The translations under genes and the position numbers were made by a program. Source: Methylopila turkensis (lineage in GTDB: Bacteria; Pseudomonadota; Alphaproteobacteria; Rhizobiales; Methylopilaceae). Taken from it: a DNA stretch of 64,000 nt. The notes beneath the pieces were generated by a model. That model ran no database searches and was not told the DNA's origin. It was given only the letters and a program-made list of their open reading frames with translations. Numbering within the stretch: position 1 is the first letter of the stretch; each line of letters starts with the position of its first letter. Positions 62,243-64,000 of the stretch are shown in pieces. Location of the stretch: positions 372,001-436,000 of the forward strand of contig NZ_BSFL01000003.1 in NCBI RefSeq assembly GCF_027922325.1, read 5' to 3'.

Positions 62243-63435
62243 GCGCAGGCGAGGGCAGGCGCAGTGTCACCGTTCTCGGCGCGACCGGATCGGTCGGCCT
62301 CGCCACGGTCGACCTGCTGGAGAGGCATTCCGCCCTGTTCGAGGTCGAGGCGGTCGTGGCCCACTCCGACGCCGCGGGGCTCGCGGCGGTCGCCCGGCGC
62401 CTCGGCGCGCGCCGAGCGGTGGTCGCGGACGCCACGGCGAAGCCCGAGCTCGACGCCGCGCTCGAAGGCTCCGGCGTCACAACCGCCGCGGGCCTTTCAG
62501 CGGTGATCGACGCCGCGGCGATTCCCGTCGACTGGACCATGGCCGCGATTTCGGGCGCCGTTGGGCTTACGGCCACGATCGCGGCCGTGCGCCGCGGCGG
62601 CGCAGTGGCGCTCGCCACCAAGGAATGCCTCGTCTGCGCCGGCGCCGCCTTCATGCGGGAGGTCGGCGCGGCGGGAGCGACGCTGTTGCCGGTCGACAGC
62701 GAACACAACGCGCTGCTTCAGGCGCTCGGCGGCCAGAGCGTCGACGCCGTCGAGGCGATGACCCTGACCGCGTCCGGCGGGCCGTTCCGAACCTGGGACG
62801 CGGCCCGCATCGCGCGGGCCCGCCCCGAGGACGCGCTGCGCCATCCTACATGGTCGATGGGCGCGAAGATCACGATCGATTCGGCGACGCTCATGAACAA
62901 GGGCCTCGAAGTGATCGAGGCGTTTCATCTTTTCGGTGTCGAAGCGGCGCGGCTCCGCGTCGTCGTCCATCCCCAGTCGGTGATCCACGGGCTGGTCGCC
63001 TTCCGCGACGGGGCGGTGACGGCGGGTCTGGCCTCGCCCGACATGCGGGTGCCGATCGCTCATGCCCTCGGGCATCCGGGCCGGCTCGACACGCCAGCGG
63101 CGCGTGTCGATCTCGCGCGCCTCGGCGCGATGACGTTTGAGGAGCCGGACCTCGCGCGGTTTCCGGCCCTGCGGCTGGCGCTCGAGGCGCTGGCGGCGGG
63201 CGGCGGGGCGCCGGCCGTGCTGAACGCCGCGAACGAGATCGCCGTCGCGGCCTTCCTCGCCCGGCGCATCGCGTTCGGCGGAATAGCCGACCTCGTCGAG
63301 CAGACGCTCTCCGACGCGGCCGGGCGGGGACTGACCGGCGAGCCCGCCACCGTCGACGAAGCGCTCGCCCTCGACGCGGAAGCGCGCGCCCTGGCGACGG
63401 CGCGCTTGCCAGGGCATGCGCTTCCGGCGCACTAA
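62239..63435 (+). CDS. dxr: 1-deoxy-D-xylulose 5-phosphate reductoisomerase
   Basis: First committed step of the MEP isoprenoid pathway. GTG 62239 overlaps the cdsA stop and gives 398 residues. Landmarks: SVTVLGATGSVGLATVDLL near residues 7-25, CLVCAGAAF and LPVDSEHNALLQAL with the metal-binding Asp and Glu. The ASGGPF loop, TWSMGAKITIDSATLMNKGLE and VVHPQSVIHGLV follow. Functionally paired with uppS in supplying polyprenyl precursors. Confidence 0.98.
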   Translation: MSAGEGRRSVTVLGATGSVGLATVDLLERHSALFEVEAVVAHSDAAGLAAVARRLGARRAVVADATAKPELDAALEGSGVTTAAGLSAVIDAAAIPVDWTMAAISGAVGLTATIAAVRRGGAVALATKECLVCAGAAFMREVGAAGATLLPVDSEHNALLQALGGQSVDAVEAMTLTASGGPFRTWDAARIARARPEDALRHPTWSMGAKITIDSATLMNKGLEVIEAFHLFGVEAARLRVVVHPQSVIHGLVAFRDGAVTAGLASPDMRVPIAHALGHPGRLDTPAARVDLARLGAMTFEEPDLARFPALRLALEALAAGGGAPAVLNAANEIAVAAFLARRIAFGGIADLVEQTLSDAAGRGLTGEPATVDEALALDAEARALATARLPGHALPAH

Positions 63436-63483
63436 AGTGCGGGACGGGGCGCGGTCGCGCGCCTTCGCCGATCGAGGCTGCGA

Positions 63484-64000
63484 ATGTCTTTCCTCAATGA
63501 AATGCTCGGCGCCGGCGGCGCGACGCTTGGTTACGTCATTCCATTCCTGTTCGTGCTGACGTTGGTGATCTTCGTCCACGAACTCGGCCACTTCCTGGTG
63601 GCGCGCTGGACCGGCGTGAAGGTCATGGCGTTCTCGATTGGATTCGGACCGGAGCTGTTCGGGTTCGACGACCGTCACGGCACCCGCTGGCGGCTCGCGG
63701 CGATCCCTCTCGGCGGTTACGTCCGTTTCAAGGGCGACGACGACGCGGCGAGCACGCCCGACGTGGACGCGCTGGAGCGGATGACGCCGGAGCAGCGCAA
63801 GGGCAGCTTCTTCTACGCGCCGCTCGCGAGCCGGGCCGCCATCGTCGCGGCGGGGCCGATCGCGAACTTCCTGCTGGCGATCGCGATCTTCGCCTGCGTG
63901 TTCATGGCGGTCGGCCGCCCGTCGACCGACGCGGTGGTCGATCAGGTCGAGCCGGGCAGCGCGGCCGCGGAGGCGGGGCTGACGCCGGGCGATCGCGTGG
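63484..64000 (+). CDS. rseP: RIP metalloprotease RseP, N-terminal part
   Basis: Inner-membrane site-2 protease; the gene runs off the window at base 64000 after 172 codons. ATG 63484 is used. The first helix (YVIPFLFVLTLVIFVHELGH) ends in the zinc motif HELGH at about residues 32-36, followed by FSIGFGPELFGF, LAAIPLGGYVRFKGDDD, a second helix after GPIANFLLAIAIF, and the beginning of a PDZ domain (VVDQVEPGSAAAEAGLTPGD). A candidate for cleavage of the RskA-type anti-sigma, although that link is inference. Confidence 0.95.
   Translation, partial: MSFLNEMLGAGGATLGYVIPFLFVLTLVIFVHELGHFLVARWTGVKVMAFSIGFGPELFGFDDRHGTRWRLAAIPLGGYVRFKGDDDAASTPDVDALERMTPEQRKGSFFYAPLASRAAIVAAGPIANFLLAIAIFACVFMAVGRPSTDAVVDQVEPGSAAAEAGLTPGDRV

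Overview
The window is about 64 kb of high-GC chromosome from an alphaproteobacterium. It is almost certainly a member of the Hyphomicrobiales (Rhizobiales). The evidence is conserved gene order: aminotransferase-hom-glpX-recJ, ilvI-ilvH-ilvC, and rpsB-tsf-pyrH-frr-uppS-cdsA-dxr-rseP. It also carries the alphaproteobacterial imuA-imuB-dnaE2 mutasome with a GAAC-N7-(A/G)AAC type LexA site, a type 1c aspartate aminotransferase, a DUF6898 small protein, and tRNA genes with encoded CCA. Genus cannot be fixed by eye. Apart from one AT-rich intergenic block, the composition is uniform, and no prophage, insertion sequence or CRISPR array was seen.

Layout. 1-5.4 kb: tail of an aminotransferase, homoserine dehydrogenase, class II fructose-1,6-bisphosphatase, RecJ and an ExoD-family protein. 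5.4-11.3 kb: tRNA-Glu, then the SOS mutagenesis operon imuA-imuB-dnaE2 behind a candidate LexA box. 11.7-14.8 kb: an L,D-transpeptidase, a small DUF6898 protein and a Do-type periplasmic protease. 14.9-20.9 kb: serB, miaA, an aspartate aminotransferase, an MsrQ-like haem membrane protein and a membrane diguanylate cyclase. 21-22 kb: a lysin-like GH19 plus M15 protein. 22.1-26.7 kb: the branched-chain amino acid operon ilvI-ilvH-(TetR)-ilvC. It starts with an attenuator whose 18-residue leader peptide contains Leu-Ile-Leu-Val, and a perfect 34-bp inverted repeat separates ilvI from ilvH. 26.7-33.4 kb: accessory genes (AraC regulator, SDR-like remnant, DedA, pyridoxal kinase, GT87 membrane protein, PhzF, Nudix). 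33.5-35.3 kb: leuA with a probable Leu-rich leader peptide. 35.7-38.9 kb: a tctC-tctB-tctA tripartite carboxylate transporter. 39-43.4 kb: tRNA-Lys, cobF, a DUF6064 membrane protein, a Tat-exported aldo/keto reductase, a FhuC-like ATPase, a DUF2161 nuclease-fold protein and tRNA-Thr. 43.6-49 kb: a TonB-dependent receptor, an SDR, and a large two-domain glycosyltransferase (GT42 sialyltransferase-like plus GT8). 49.2-56.1 kb: envelope-stress type genes (holin-like protein, DUF883, GST, ECF sigma factor with RskA-type anti-sigma and a divergent DUF4394 protein), an unrecognised 50-residue protein, and an MFS transporter with an unusual periplasmic insert. 56.1-64 kb: rlmB, then the ribosome/UMP kinase/isoprenoid/phospholipid cluster with an extended RpsB, ending inside rseP.

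The most unusual items are the GT42-GT8 fusion, the two leader-peptide attenuators (ilvI and probably leuA), the HhH-bearing C-terminal extension of ribosomal protein S2, a Thr-to-Ala change at the expected catalytic Thr of GlpX, the operator-like palindrome before the TetR gene inside the ilv operon, and the 50-residue protein flanked by a palindrome and a strong terminator. I do not see a multi-gene defence or wholly new system in this window.
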